DNA of 64,000 nucleotides from Chloroflexota bacterium (GCA_026707745.1 JAPOWG010000043.1:1-64000); one strand, 5' to 3'; numbered from the stretch's first letter, positions 16,799 to 25,206 are shown. Notes: a model not told the origin generated them from the letters alone. Translations and numbers: made by a program.

Positions 16799-18274
16799 AT
16801 GCGAAGAAAAGCTGTAGGAATACTTACGATATTTGTAGCAGCGTTTGCGATATCAATCTCTACCGGGGCGCAGGGGGCCATGCTGAACGTGGTCGCCTCG
16901 CAGAGTATTCTGACGGACGTCGCACGCCAAGTCGCAGGAGACAGAGCCGAAGTCCGCTCATTGATTCCAGTGGGCTCCGATCCCCACGCCTTCACACCGT
17001 CGCCGAGCGATCTCACAGACGTTGCCGAGGCGGATTTGGTGTTCATTGTCGGTACCGGATATGAAGAATCGCTGCTGCAGGCGATAGAAAACGCCGGCGA
17101 GATGGTCAATATCGTTGTGGCGTCGGCCTGCGTCCGAGTTATTCCGGCTGGCGCGTCCATGCATCATGATGACGAACACGCCGATGAGCATGACGACCAC
17201 GCCCATGAGGAAGACGACGACCACGCCCATGAGGAAGATGACGAACACGCCCACGAGGAAGACGACGATCATGCCCATGAGGAAGACGACGACCACGCCC
17301 ACGAGGAAGACGACGATCATGCCCATGAGGAAGACGACGATCATGCCCATGAGGAAGATGACGATCATGCCCATGAGGAAGACGACGATCATGCCCATGA
17401 GGAAGACGACGATCATGCCCACGAGGAAGACGACGACCATGCCCATGAGGAAGATGACGACCACGCCCATGAGGAAGATGACGATCATGCCCATGAGGAA
17501 GACGACGACCACGCCCATGAGGAAGATGACGACCACGCCCATGAGCATGACGACGACCACGCCCATGACATGAATGGGGCAAGCGACTGCGATGCCCACG
17601 ACGCCGAAGTCGCAGCTTTCATTGGCGAAGAATCGGCTGAGCGCGGTCATGTCGAGACCTTGGGACGCGAGGGCGACATCGATTGCGGCGGGGGACACGA
17701 CCACGGACACGAAGACGAACACGGTCATGGTCACGGCATTTGCGACCCGCATATGTGGATGGACCCGCACAATGTCATGTACTGGGTGTTGCAAATCCGC
17801 GATGCCCTGGCGGCGCAGGATCCGGACAACGCTGACGTCTATGCGGCCAATGCCGCCGCATACAACCAGGAATTGCTCGCGCTGGAATCCGACTTCATCT
17901 TGCCGGCGCTGATGGACTTGCCTGTCGAAGAGCGCGTCCTTGTCACTAGCCACGAGGCCTTTGGCTATCTGGCGACGACCTACCGCTTCGAGCTCATCTT
18001 TACCTTGGCAGGTATTTCAACTATGGTAGAACCGAGCGCGCAAGATGTCGCGGCGCTGATTGATGTGGTCCGCGACGAAGGCATTCCGGCGGTATTTGGC
18101 GATCCCTTCGCGCCACAGCCCATCATGTCCGCAATCGTCTCGGAAACTGGCGTGGAATTGGTCAAGTTGTTCAGCGATACCTTGAGCGATGAGGCTGGTC
18201 CTGCCGCCACATATCTCGACTATATGCGCTACAATGTCAAGTCTGTCATTGATGCCCTCTCGGGCGGGGAATAA
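16799..18274 (+). CDS. znuA: zinc/manganese ABC transporter substrate-binding protein with expanded His-rich loop
   Basis: A 491-residue cluster A-I (TroA/ZnuA) metal-binding protein; relatives are nearer 310. The signal peptide MRRKAVGILTIFVAAFAISI has no lipobox Cys. Metal ligands are visible: SDPHAFTPSPSD, DPHMWMDPHN, VTSHEAFGYL and FGDPFAPQP. Between the first and second ligand sits a huge His/Asp/Glu loop with 16 tandem octapeptides (residues 132-257), followed by a second His cluster (GHDHGHEDEHGHGHG). His-rich loops are known in ZnuA and are thought to capture zinc, but they are normally far shorter. GGAGG about 9 bases upstream supports the ATG at 16799. First gene of a three-gene importer operon. 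Confidence 0.92.
   Translation: MRRKAVGILTIFVAAFAISISTGAQGAMLNVVASQSILTDVARQVAGDRAEVRSLIPVGSDPHAFTPSPSDLTDVAEADLVFIVGTGYEESLLQAIENAGEMVNIVVASACVRVIPAGASMHHDDEHADEHDDHAHEEDDDHAHEEDDEHAHEEDDDHAHEEDDDHAHEEDDDHAHEEDDDHAHEEDDDHAHEEDDDHAHEEDDDHAHEEDDDHAHEEDDDHAHEEDDDHAHEEDDDHAHEEDDDHAHEHDDDHAHDMNGASDCDAHDAEVAAFIGEESAERGHVETLGREGDIDCGGGHDHGHEDEHGHGHGICDPHMWMDPHNVMYWVLQIRDALAAQDPDNADVYAANAAAYNQELLALESDFILPALMDLPVEERVLVTSHEAFGYLATTYRFELIFTLAGISTMVEPSAQDVAALIDVVRDEGIPAVFGDPFAPQPIMSAIVSETGVELVKLFSDTLSDEAGPAATYLDYMRYNVKSVIDALSGGE
17192..17569 (+). repeat. 24-bp tandem repeat array inside znuA
   Basis: Sixteen tandem 24-bp units encode DDHAHEED with few changes. Fourteen units keep HAHEED; one has DEHAHEED, and the last two drift to HAHEHD and HAHDMN. 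At DNA level the variation is almost all at third positions (GAC/GAT, CAC/CAT), so units have diverged while selection kept the peptide. Array length probably varies by slippage or recombination. It is not a CRISPR array: units abut without spacers. Confidence 0.95.
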
Positions 18275-18294
18275 CCAGGAATCGAGCGAAAACT

Positions 18295-19125
18295 ATGCTG
18301 AGATTCCAGCAACTCACTCGCGAACGCGACCGCGAGCAGCCCGCCCTGCGCGTTGAGCGTCTGTCGGCGGGCTACCCGGGCAACCGACAGGCCATACATG
18401 ACGTCAGTTTCACGATCGATTCCGGCGAGCGCGTCGCTTTCATTGGACCGAACGGTGCTGGAAAAAGCACACTCTTCAAGGCAATTGTCGGTGTGCTGCC
18501 TTTCAGCGCCGGTCATATCTCGATTCATGGCGCAGACTGCTATAGCAGCCACATCCATGTCGGATATGTGCCACAGCAGAGCGCCATCGACTGGTCATTC
18601 CCAGCTTCCGTTTTTGATGTGGTGATGATGGGCCGCTGCCGGCATATCGGCTGGTTCCGCTGGCCCGGCAAGGATGATCGCGCCTTCGCGCGCGACATCC
18701 TTGACCGCCTTGGCCTGCGCGCGCTGGCGGACCGGCAAATCAGCGAACTCAGCGGTGGGCAGCAAAGGCGCGTCTTTATCGCGCGCGCCCTGGCTCAAGA
18801 TACCAGCATCATGTTGCTGGACGAACCCTTCAACGGCGTCGACCAAACCGCCGAGCAGGATATTATCGAGACCCTCGATATCCTGACCAACCACGGCATT
18901 TCCATACTGCTCTCGACCCATCATATGGAAAATGTCGCGCTGCACTTCGATAAGTTATTGATCCTTAATGGCAAGCTGTTGGCATACGGCGCTCCCGCCG
19001 ATGTACTCACGCCAGAAAACCTGACCCGGGCATTTGGCGGCGCCATTCCGGTTTTCGCACATGGCGACGAATTGCTGATGTTCAGCAAGGACAAGGTCGG
19101 AGGCGCCCGGCGTGGACCTCGCTAG
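18295..19125 (+). CDS. znuC: metal ABC transporter ATP-binding protein
   Basis: A 276-residue ABC ATPase. Walker A is GPNGAGKST (about residues 52-60), the Q-loop follows in GYVPQQSAID, the signature is LSGGQQRR, Walker B is SIMLLDEPF, and the switch His is in LLSTHHMENV. It energises zinc or manganese uptake with the permease and the binding protein. The start is 20 bases after the binding-protein gene; its end overlaps the permease start by 14 bases, indicating one transcript. Relatives include ZnuC, MntB and TroB; metal specificity rests on the binding protein. Confidence 0.93.
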   Translation: MLRFQQLTRERDREQPALRVERLSAGYPGNRQAIHDVSFTIDSGERVAFIGPNGAGKSTLFKAIVGVLPFSAGHISIHGADCYSSHIHVGYVPQQSAIDWSFPASVFDVVMMGRCRHIGWFRWPGKDDRAFARDILDRLGLRALADRQISELSGGQQRRVFIARALAQDTSIMLLDEPFNGVDQTAEQDIIETLDILTNHGISILLSTHHMENVALHFDKLLILNGKLLAYGAPADVLTPENLTRAFGGAIPVFAHGDELLMFSKDKVGGARRGPR

Positions 19126-19966
19126 TTTCCTTTCCGAGCCGCTCAGTTATGCCTTCATCCAGCGAGGCATGCTGGCCCTGGTGCTGGTCGGCGGCATCAA
19201 CGCCGTCGTCGGCTGCTTCGTGGTGGTGCGCGGCATGGCTTTCTTGGGCGACGCGCTGGCTCACGCCATCTTGCCCGGCATCGCGCTTTCCTATACCGCC
19301 AGCGGCGGCTACGTCGGCAGCAATCTCTTTGTCGGCGGTTTAGGCGCGGGCATCGTCTCCGCCCTTGTGATCGCCTGGTTGACACGTAACCAGGAACTAA
19401 AAGAAGACAGCGCCATCGCTATCGTATTTGTCACCATGTTCGCGCTGGGCATCGCCATCGTCAGCACACAGGGCAGTTACACGGTCGATCTAACCCATAT
19501 CCTCTTTGGCAGCATCAATGGCATCAGTGAGAACGACTTGCTGCTGATGGCGGCGATGGCGGCGGTTGTGGCGGTCATCATCGGCTTGCTCTACAAAGAG
19601 TTCCTGATTGTCAGCTTTGATCTCAGCCTGGCGCACAGCCTGCGGCTGCCGGTCGAAATCCTGCGACTGACCTTGTTGATTTTGATCGCGGTTACCATTG
19701 TGGTTAGTTTGCAGGCCGTGGGCATTGCGCTGATGTTGGCGCTGCTGATCACGCCGGCGGCCACAGCGCGTTTGCTGGTCAAACGCCTGCATCATATGAT
19801 TCTCATCGCCTGCTTGATCGGCATCGTCAGCGGTATAATGGGTTTCTACGCCTCCTATTACCTGGATATCCCCTCCGGCGCCTGTATCGTGCTGACGCTG
19901 AGCGCGCTCTTCGGCTCGGTATTTGTGCTCAAGTCCGGGTTGTCGCTTTTGGCCGAACGCGGCTGA
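19112..19966 (+). CDS. znuB: metal ABC transporter permease
   Basis: A 284-residue permease of the ABC-3 (ZnuB/TroC) family with eight to nine hydrophobic segments. Typical features are GGINAVVGCFVVVRGMAFLGD near residue 30, ALAHAILPGIAL just after, and ALLITPAATARLL in the cytoplasmic coupling region. It starts with GTG inside the end of the ATPase gene. It would form the membrane channel of the zinc/manganese importer. A strong hairpin terminator lies about 80 bases downstream. Confidence 0.92.
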   Translation: MDLASFLSEPLSYAFIQRGMLALVLVGGINAVVGCFVVVRGMAFLGDALAHAILPGIALSYTASGGYVGSNLFVGGLGAGIVSALVIAWLTRNQELKEDSAIAIVFVTMFALGIAIVSTQGSYTVDLTHILFGSINGISENDLLLMAAMAAVVAVIIGLLYKEFLIVSFDLSLAHSLRLPVEILRLTLLILIAVTIVVSLQAVGIALMLALLITPAATARLLVKRLHHMILIACLIGIVSGIMGFYASYYLDIPSGACIVLTLSALFGSVFVLKSGLSLLAERG

Positions 19967-19970
19967 GGCC

Positions 19971-20018
19971 CAGAGCAATCGCGCCAGAACCAATCTATGT
20001 CGCATGTCACATGAATCT
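19971..20018. repeat. 48-bp dispersed repeat, copy A
   Basis: CAGAGCAATCGCGCCAGAAC, then a short variable part, then GTCACATGAATCT. A closely similar sequence stands at 25161-25206. Both are intergenic and follow the stop or start of unrelated genes. No protein or clear hairpin is encoded. Confidence 0.5.
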
Positions 20019-20047
20019 GGAAAATGGTGGCGCGTTTCAACGAAACG

Positions 20048-20090
20048 GCCGCAGATTACGAATACGGCGTAATCTGCGGCATTTCAATTT
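20048..20090 (+). terminator. strong hairpin after the metal importer operon
   Basis: GCCGCAGATTACG and CGTAATCTGCGGC form a perfect 13-bp stem with a 7-base loop, followed by ATTTCAATTT. Stem strength and the T-rich tail fit an intrinsic terminator for the operon ending at 19966. Confidence 0.7.
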
Positions 20091-20174
20091 GATAGGATTG
20101 TCCTGGCTGAGGCTTGCATCAAGTTGACACTGGACCAAGCCTGTGTTAGATTCCCAAATGTAAGGAGGTGCGCC

Positions 20175-21119
20175 ATGCCCAGTAGTCTCAAGGAATTAGT
20201 CGAAACGCAGGGTTACGCTATTGTCGAGGACTTGCTTGATGATGCGGCTATACAAGCGATAATCGAGGATTATCACCAGTTGCTCGATCGCATGGCGCCT
20301 CAATGGTACGCGAAGGGATTGATCTCCTCGGCCTATGAAGGGCTTCCCTTTGAAGAGCGATTGACAGCGATCCTGGGCGAAGCGAAAACAGACGTCTTTG
20401 CTCACATGGATATCGCCTTGTCCAACAGCACGGTGGATAGCGATGCTGGCATCAACGTCAGCCGCGCGGTCTACGATTTGATACGCAACGAACGCGTCCT
20501 GGACAAAGTCGAAGAGGTCATCGGCGGCGAGATCCTGTCCAATCCGATCCAGCATGTGCGCATTAAACCGGCGCAAGCGAAGGTCACGGCCGGCATGGTC
20601 AACCTGACCACAGAGACCAAGTGGCATCAGGACCAGGGCGTCCACAGGCCCAACGCCGACGACACCGAAATCCTCACGGTCTGGCTCGCTATCACCGATG
20701 CCACGATCGAAAATGGCTGCCTGCAGGCGGTGCCTTACAGCCATCTAACCGGCATCACCGAACACTGCCCATTCGACCAGGTTCTAATTCCGCCTCATTT
20801 GCTGGCGGGCGAGCCGGTTCCGTTGCCAATAAAAGCGGGCGACGCCATTTTCATGCACCGGCTCACGCAACACAGTTCCCTGATCAACGTCAGCGATACG
20901 CTCCGCTGGAGCTTTGATCTGCGCTATCAGCCCATCGGCGTTCCCACCGGACGCGATGAATTCCCCGGCTTGATCGTGCGCAGCCGCGAGAATCCGGCTC
21001 AAGTGCAGTCCTATGAAGAATGGCGCGATTCCTGGCATGCCGCGCGCGATTATCTGGCAGGGCTGACGGATCGACCGGCGACGCACCGCTGGTCCGCCGA
21101 CGCGCCTGTCTGCGCTTAA
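20175..21119 (+). CDS. phytanoyl-CoA dioxygenase (PhyH) family protein
   Basis: A 314-residue Fe(II)/2-oxoglutarate-dependent dioxygenase. The facial triad is visible as WHQDQGVH (His151, Asp153) and LTQHSSLINVS (His233), and RWSFDLRYQ (Arg244) fits the 2-oxoglutarate-binding Arg. It would hydroxylate a small molecule in the cytoplasm; bacterial members act on many substrates, so no substrate is assigned. AAGGAGGTG just upstream of the ATG at 20175 decides the start. It is related to, but distinct from, the two PhyH genes of the sugar cassettes at 41943 and 46578. Confidence 0.88.
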   Translation: MPSSLKELVETQGYAIVEDLLDDAAIQAIIEDYHQLLDRMAPQWYAKGLISSAYEGLPFEERLTAILGEAKTDVFAHMDIALSNSTVDSDAGINVSRAVYDLIRNERVLDKVEEVIGGEILSNPIQHVRIKPAQAKVTAGMVNLTTETKWHQDQGVHRPNADDTEILTVWLAITDATIENGCLQAVPYSHLTGITEHCPFDQVLIPPHLLAGEPVPLPIKAGDAIFMHRLTQHSSLINVSDTLRWSFDLRYQPIGVPTGRDEFPGLIVRSRENPAQVQSYEEWRDSWHAARDYLAGLTDRPATHRWSADAPVCA

Positions 21120-21178
21120 GCCGCTGAAAAAAGCAAAATATTCATCCCAAAATTCGATCAGTCTCCGGCTTTATTTCA

Positions 21179-21580
21179 ATGACGACCAGTTCGTCGGCGC
21201 GCTTTGAAGCATTGGCGCAATCCACCTACGTCTCCATCGAGTCCTATCGCAAGAGCGGCGAAACTGTTCGTACACCGGTCAACATCATGAGCGACGAAGA
21301 CAAGCTCTATTGCTGGACGCCCGGCAATAGCGGCAAAGTAAAGCGTATCCGCAACAACGAAACGGTCAATCTGGCAAAGTGTAACGCTAGGGGCAAGGTG
21401 GAAGGAGAGTGGGTGCATGCCAAGGCTCGCGTCGTCGAAGATCGCGATGAAGCTCGAGTGTTGTCGCGGCGATTGGCGGACAAGCATGGGCTTCCCTATA
21501 TGATTGGGATGCCCCTGTTTCGCCTGTACTGCTTCTTACGTGGCGAACCTTGTCTCTGTATCGAGTTCAGCCTGGTTTGA
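21179..21580 (+). CDS. PPOX-class F420-dependent enzyme-like protein
   Basis: A 133-residue split-beta-barrel protein of the pyridoxamine-5-phosphate-oxidase superfamily, closest in look to the Rv2061-type F420-binding group. Recognisable parts are SYRKSGETVRTPVNIM, LYCWTPGNSGKVKRIRNN and VNLAKCNARGKVEGEWVHAKARVVED. Such proteins bind a flavin or deazaflavin F420 and reduce small organic molecules; physiological substrates are mostly unknown. F420 dependence is an inference from family resemblance. It follows the PhyH gene by 59 bases on the same strand. Confidence 0.8.
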   Translation: MTTSSSARFEALAQSTYVSIESYRKSGETVRTPVNIMSDEDKLYCWTPGNSGKVKRIRNNETVNLAKCNARGKVEGEWVHAKARVVEDRDEARVLSRRLADKHGLPYMIGMPLFRLYCFLRGEPCLCIEFSLV

Positions 21581-21645
21581 GTGGAATCGCGGACATTAGA
21601 GACCCGAATCGCCATACGAGATCTTGCCCGCAACCTTCACATCAC

Positions 21646-22737
21646 CTAACTGGAGCGACGCCAGTTTTCCAGCCGATCCAACTGGGCGCGCAACCACGCG
21701 ATCGCCCCCGCTTGTTGAGCCTCGTCCATCATCTGGAATTCTGCCTCGGTGAGGTGCCGCTCCAGGCGCTTTAAGGCACCCGGGATTTTGGAACTGTCTG
21801 CGGGCTTTTGCGAATCCGTTACTGCCGTAACACTTTTGCCCGGCGCCCAGCGCCTTATCTCGAATTCGGAGATATCATGATCGTCGGCATAGGTCCATTG
21901 CTCGCGCGACAGCTTCAGAAGGGCGCGATACTGTCGAATCCGCGAGGCGTTCTCGAATCCGCAAGCCAGGCATAGTTGCTCGGATTTGCCGTAGGGAATC
22001 CGCCAGCGATCGGCATCCGCCACCTGCGCATAGAAGTCTTGCTCATGCCCAAAGGACGCGATAGGCGCGAACTTGTCCCAGCCGTGCAGATCCATCAGCA
22101 GCAGCGCGATTTGCCGGGCGCGGGCGATCGCGTTAAGCGCGTCCCGCGCAGTATTCTCGCTGGCTTGCCGCCACAAGTTGAGCTCCGCCATGCGCCGCGC
22201 CGGTATCGCCGCATAGGCGTCGCCTTCGACGATCCCATTCAACAGGTGATAGGCCACCCAACGACGCTCGCCAGTCTCGATGAGAAAGCCGTCGCCCGAT
22301 TTCACCACCGTGATCGGATTGGTCAATCCGTCCTGGCGGATGCTCGCCGCCAAGTCAGCCAGCCTCAGCAGTGGCATTTCTTCGGGAGCGGCGCTGAAAT
22401 CCTCGCTACCATCCACCGTCCGGAGTTCAACCTCGCCTTTGATCACGTCCATTAGCGGCAAGGCGCGCCCGGTCTCGAGCTCGACCTCCGCCAGCCAACG
22501 CTTGATCTGCTCAAGGACCGGACCCTCACGATAGCGCGAGGGTACCACGCGCCGCGGTTGCATCGGGTTGGGTTTGATGCTGAAGATATCGATTGGCTTG
22601 GCGCGCAGGATCTCCTTGGTTTGTATGTCCACCGCAGAATAGCCCATATCGTGGCCGAAGCCTTCGCTCGCCGCGGCGCCGATATCAAACAGGTTCTCGT
22701 CATACTTGACGCCGCGTTTGCGGGCCGCATCACTCAT
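21646..22737 (-). CDS. ParB-like partition/nuclease-domain protein
   Basis: A 363-residue ParB-type protein. Residues about 50-190 form the ParB/Srx-like N-domain: IDIFSIKPNPMQPRR, LAASIRQDGLTNPITVV and the hallmark GERRWVAYHLL. A helix-rich region follows that should hold the DNA-binding HTH (SEQLCLACGFENASRIRQYR). It is bigger than standard ParB, with an insert of about 45 residues between the first strand and the GERR box. ParB binds parS, loads with CTP and works with ParA in segregation. The start overlaps the parA stop by 8 bases, so the two are translationally coupled. Confidence 0.85.
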   Translation of the reverse strand: MSDAARKRGVKYDENLFDIGAAASEGFGHDMGYSAVDIQTKEILRAKPIDIFSIKPNPMQPRRVVPSRYREGPVLEQIKRWLAEVELETGRALPLMDVIKGEVELRTVDGSEDFSAAPEEMPLLRLADLAASIRQDGLTNPITVVKSGDGFLIETGERRWVAYHLLNGIVEGDAYAAIPARRMAELNLWRQASENTARDALNAIARARQIALLLMDLHGWDKFAPIASFGHEQDFYAQVADADRWRIPYGKSEQLCLACGFENASRIRQYRALLKLSREQWTYADDHDISEFEIRRWAPGKSVTAVTDSQKPADSSKIPGALKRLERHLTEAEFQMMDEAQQAGAIAWLRAQLDRLENWRRSS

Positions 22738-23536
22738 GATTGTCTACCCTTTCCGCAATGCACTTCACAATCTGCCAGGTGATCTGCGTGATCCGAGACT
22801 TGGGATGATAGGCGTAAATGCTGGCGGAATCGCTCTGCGTCAACTCGCCCCAGAGGATCGTCAAAGGTATCGCCTCGGTGATCACTTTGGCGAACGGCTT
22901 CTGCAATAGCCGCAGGTTCTCCTTATGCAGCGAAGTTGATTTCCGAAACATATTGGGGATCAAGGCGATCAACTCTATTTCGCTTAAACCCATAGCCCGC
23001 CGCTGCTTGCTAAAGCGCTGCAAGCTCTGCATAGTCTGCTTGATGCCGTCAAAGCTCATCGCTTCCAACTGCGTAGGGATGATGATGCCGTCGCTGGCAA
23101 GATATAACATGGCGTGCAAGGTCGAACGAGTGGGCGCCGTATCAATGAAAACGAAGTCGAATACATCCTCGACCTCTTCCAGTTTGTTGTAGAGAGCGAA
23201 TGAATCCGCAATATTGCCCACGATGCCGGCTGTTTCTGGATTGCCGGGCACCAGGTAAAGCGCGCCTTTGGCCGCAAGATGGGGGAACTGAAAAAGGGCC
23301 GGATCAACTTGTCGCAAGCATTGGTTCCAAGCGCCGCCGTCGATGTTATCGCGGACCAACAGATTGTAGAAATGCGGACGTTTATTCTGTTTCAACGCCA
23401 CAGTGAGATGCGCTTGGGGATCGGCGTCGATCATTAACACTGTGTATCCCAGGATTGCCAAGCCCGTGCCGATCTGCGCGCTAAGGGTGGTCTTGCCAAC
23501 GCCACCCTTCTCGTTGTACACCATAACTGTCTGCAT
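22730..23536 (-). CDS. ParA-family ATPase
   Basis: A 268-residue MinD/ParA-type ATPase. The deviant Walker A is KGGVGKTT at residues 10-17, the A-prime region is MIDADPQAHLT, and the Walker B region is FVFIDTAPTRST. There is no N-terminal HTH, so it is the short chromosomal/Soj-like type. It would position ParB-bound DNA. None of the usual chromosomal parAB neighbours (rsmG, mnmG, rnpA) is nearby; this pair may serve a second replicon, an integrated plasmid, or another cargo. A perfect hairpin repeat lies 69 bases upstream. Confidence 0.9.
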   Translation of the reverse strand: MQTVMVYNEKGGVGKTTLSAQIGTGLAILGYTVLMIDADPQAHLTVALKQNKRPHFYNLLVRDNIDGGAWNQCLRQVDPALFQFPHLAAKGALYLVPGNPETAGIVGNIADSFALYNKLEEVEDVFDFVFIDTAPTRSTLHAMLYLASDGIIIPTQLEAMSFDGIKQTMQSLQRFSKQRRAMGLSEIELIALIPNMFRKSTSLHKENLRLLQKPFAKVITEAIPLTILWGELTQSDSASIYAYHPKSRITQITWQIVKCIAERVDNHE

Positions 23537-23604
23537 GCGCTGCGCCTCTTGCTTCCGCAGTCCGCGTAATATGAAGGCTACTATCTAAATTATCTCTTTT
23601 TTAG

Positions 23605-23645
23605 TAAACCACGTCGCTCATGCGACGAGAAGGTTTATTATTTTC
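23605..23645. repeat. hairpin repeat, copy B (upstream of parA)
   Basis: AAACC-A-CGTCGC-TCAT-GCGACG-AGAA-GGTTT followed by ATTATTTT. The inner 6-bp stem and the outer 5-bp stem are both perfect. The related copy at 6552-6595 has lost part of the inner stem. Position just before the parA start allows three readings: REP element, terminator, or ParB-binding site. Confidence 0.6.
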
Positions 23646-23755
23646 TGCGAGCGCGGGGGCCTTTTCCCCGGTTGCGCGCCGAGCGGCTCTTGCTGGCGCA
23701 ATTGGCGCAAGGTCGGTTACAATCCCGCTGTTGAGGCCAACGAGGGAATCAAATC

Positions 23756-24217
23756 ATGCGCTACGAAACTGAAGTCATCATCAATTTGCCGCGCGAACGC
23801 GTCATTGAACTATTCGATAGCTTTGAAAACCTGAAGAAATGGCAGGAAGGGCTGGTCAGCTTCGAGCATATCAGCGGTGATCCGGGCCGGCCCGGCGCCA
23901 AAACGCGCCTGCTCTACGATATGGGCAGACGCCGCATGGAAATGATAGAGACGATTATCGAACGAGATCTGCCGGACGAATTCTCCGGCACATACGACGC
24001 CTCTGGCGTGCACAATATCGTGCGCAATTACTTCTTTGACGAGGGCGAGCAGACGCGCTGGGTGCTCGATTCCGAATTCCAATTTCGCAGTTTCATGCGC
24101 ATCATGTCCCTGTTCATCCCCGGCAGCAAATTTCGCGAGCAAACGCGCAGCAGCATGGAAGCTTTCAAGCGCTTCGCCGAAAACCCGCCGACCGATGTCG
24201 AACCGGACAATGACTGA
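23756..24217 (+). CDS. SRPBCC family protein
   Basis: A 153-residue START-like (SRPBCC) protein. It begins with the typical strand and helix MRYETEVIINLPRERVIELFDSFENLKKW, continues with long antiparallel strands (RRMEMIETIIERDLPDEF, TRWVLDSEFQF) and ends in the long C-terminal helix (FREQTRSSMEAFKRFAE). These proteins hold hydrophobic ligands in a deep cavity; here no ligand can be named. It stands between the divergent parAB pair and a convergent DinB-like gene, whose stop lies one base beyond its own. Confidence 0.82.
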   Translation: MRYETEVIINLPRERVIELFDSFENLKKWQEGLVSFEHISGDPGRPGAKTRLLYDMGRRRMEMIETIIERDLPDEFSGTYDASGVHNIVRNYFFDEGEQTRWVLDSEFQFRSFMRIMSLFIPGSKFREQTRSSMEAFKRFAENPPTDVEPDND

Positions 24218-24218
24218 G

Positions 24219-24674
24219 CTAGCGCCGGTCCAGCAGTTGACGCGTCATGCCGGCGTGCCCCAGGTGCTCGGCCGTATGATCCAGGGCATGCAATAGCGCC
24301 CAACCGCGCCTGCACTCGATCTTGCGATCCAGGAACTCGAAGGACACCTCCTCACTTAATCGCCCGACTGGCTGCGAGGCGAAGGCAGTCCTGTAGAAGT
24401 CGATATTGGCGGTAAAGCGCGCCTTCAACTCGTCCAGCGAATGGCCCCTTGCCCGAAATTCGGCGGGACGATCGCGCTCGATCACATCGTCAATGGCGAT
24501 GCCGATCCAAAAGCGTTCCGCCGCGGTCACATGCACCGCCAATACGCAGAGGGAGTTCATCTCGGGGCCCGGCGCCCAATCCAGGTGCTCGCTCGACAAA
24601 CCATCGAGGTAGGCAAAGTAGTCCGCGTGCATCGCGTCCAGGCGACTAATGACATCCGCATATAGCGCGTCCAT
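24219..24674 (-). CDS. DinB family protein
   Basis: A 151-residue four-helix-bundle protein of the DinB/DUF664 group. Visible parts are LSSEHLDWAPGPEMNSL, AVHVTAAERFWIG and HALDHTAEHLGHAGMTRQL; the histidines in these segments fit the usual three-His metal site. Biochemical role unknown; some relatives are mycothiol- or bacillithiol-dependent transferases. GGAGG stands 7 bases before the ATG. It lies 52 bases downstream of rsfS on the same strand and may share its transcript. The DinB-like gene at 185-652 belongs to another subgroup. Confidence 0.82.
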   Translation of the reverse strand: MDALYADVISRLDAMHADYFAYLDGLSSEHLDWAPGPEMNSLCVLAVHVTAAERFWIGIAIDDVIERDRPAEFRARGHSLDELKARFTANIDFYRTAFASQPVGRLSEEVSFEFLDRKIECRRGWALLHALDHTAEHLGHAGMTRQLLDRR

Positions 24675-24726
24675 AAACGTTCCTCCAAACTCGAATTAGT
24701 AGTTGAACGTGAAACCGCGAGGGCAT

Positions 24727-25092
24727 TTACTGAATACGAAGCATCACTTTGGAAGCGGCGTCCCAAAGCTCCTCCAGCGCATAGTACTCGCGCTTGTCGG
24801 GGGAGAAGAAATGGACCACGACGTCGCCATAATCCATCACTACCCAGCCGTTTTCCGTCGTGCCTTCGTTGGTGAATGGAATCTGCTGGAAGCTGTCTTT
24901 TACATCCTGGCGCACCGTCTCCGTCAGCGCGCGCAAATGTCTGTCATTGTCGCCGGTGCAAATAATGAAAAAGTCGGCGATGATATTGTCGGGGCGCAAG
25001 TCGAGTAACAGGATATCCTCGGCCTTGCGGTCTTCAATCAAGTCTACGATATGATGAGCGAAGTCTAATGACGGCAAATGACGCTTCTCCAT
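24727..25092 (-). CDS. rsfS: ribosome silencing factor RsfS
   Basis: A 121-residue Iojap/RsfS protein. RsfS binds uL14 on the large ribosomal subunit and blocks joining with the small subunit when nutrients are scarce. The family core is plain: KAEDILLLDLRP, ADFFIICTGDNDRHLRAL, GWVVMDYGDVVVHFFSPDKREYY and YALEELW. Length is normal. In many genomes it follows nadD; no nadD is next to it here. Confidence 0.96.
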   Translation of the reverse strand: MEKRHLPSLDFAHHIVDLIEDRKAEDILLLDLRPDNIIADFFIICTGDNDRHLRALTETVRQDVKDSFQQIPFTNEGTTENGWVVMDYGDVVVHFFSPDKREYYALEELWDAASKVMLRIQ

Positions 25093-25160
25093 ATGTTCTT
25101 GTCAACCGTATCTTCTAGTGTAGCACAGCAGATTTGTTTAGCCTACACGCTGTGCCTGGC

Positions 25161-25206
25161 CAGAGCAATCGCGCCAAAACCAATATGTTGAATGTCACAT
25201 TAATCT
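25161..25206. repeat. 46-bp dispersed repeat, copy B
   Basis: CAGAGCAATCGCGCCAAAAC, then CAATATGTTGA, then ATGTCACATTAATCT: the counterpart of 19971-20018, with a few substitutions and a small gap. It lies in the 248-bp gap between rsfS and the M1 peptidase gene. Confidence 0.5.

Noticed and set aside
17192..17569. Tandem array considered as CRISPR
   Set aside because: Units are contiguous with no spacers and encode a constant peptide in the znuA frame.
16958..17953. Minus-strand ORF with many VVFLMGMI repeats, looking like a membrane protein
   Set aside because: It is the antisense reading of the znuA 24-bp tandem array; hydrophobicity is an artefact of complementing His/Asp codons.
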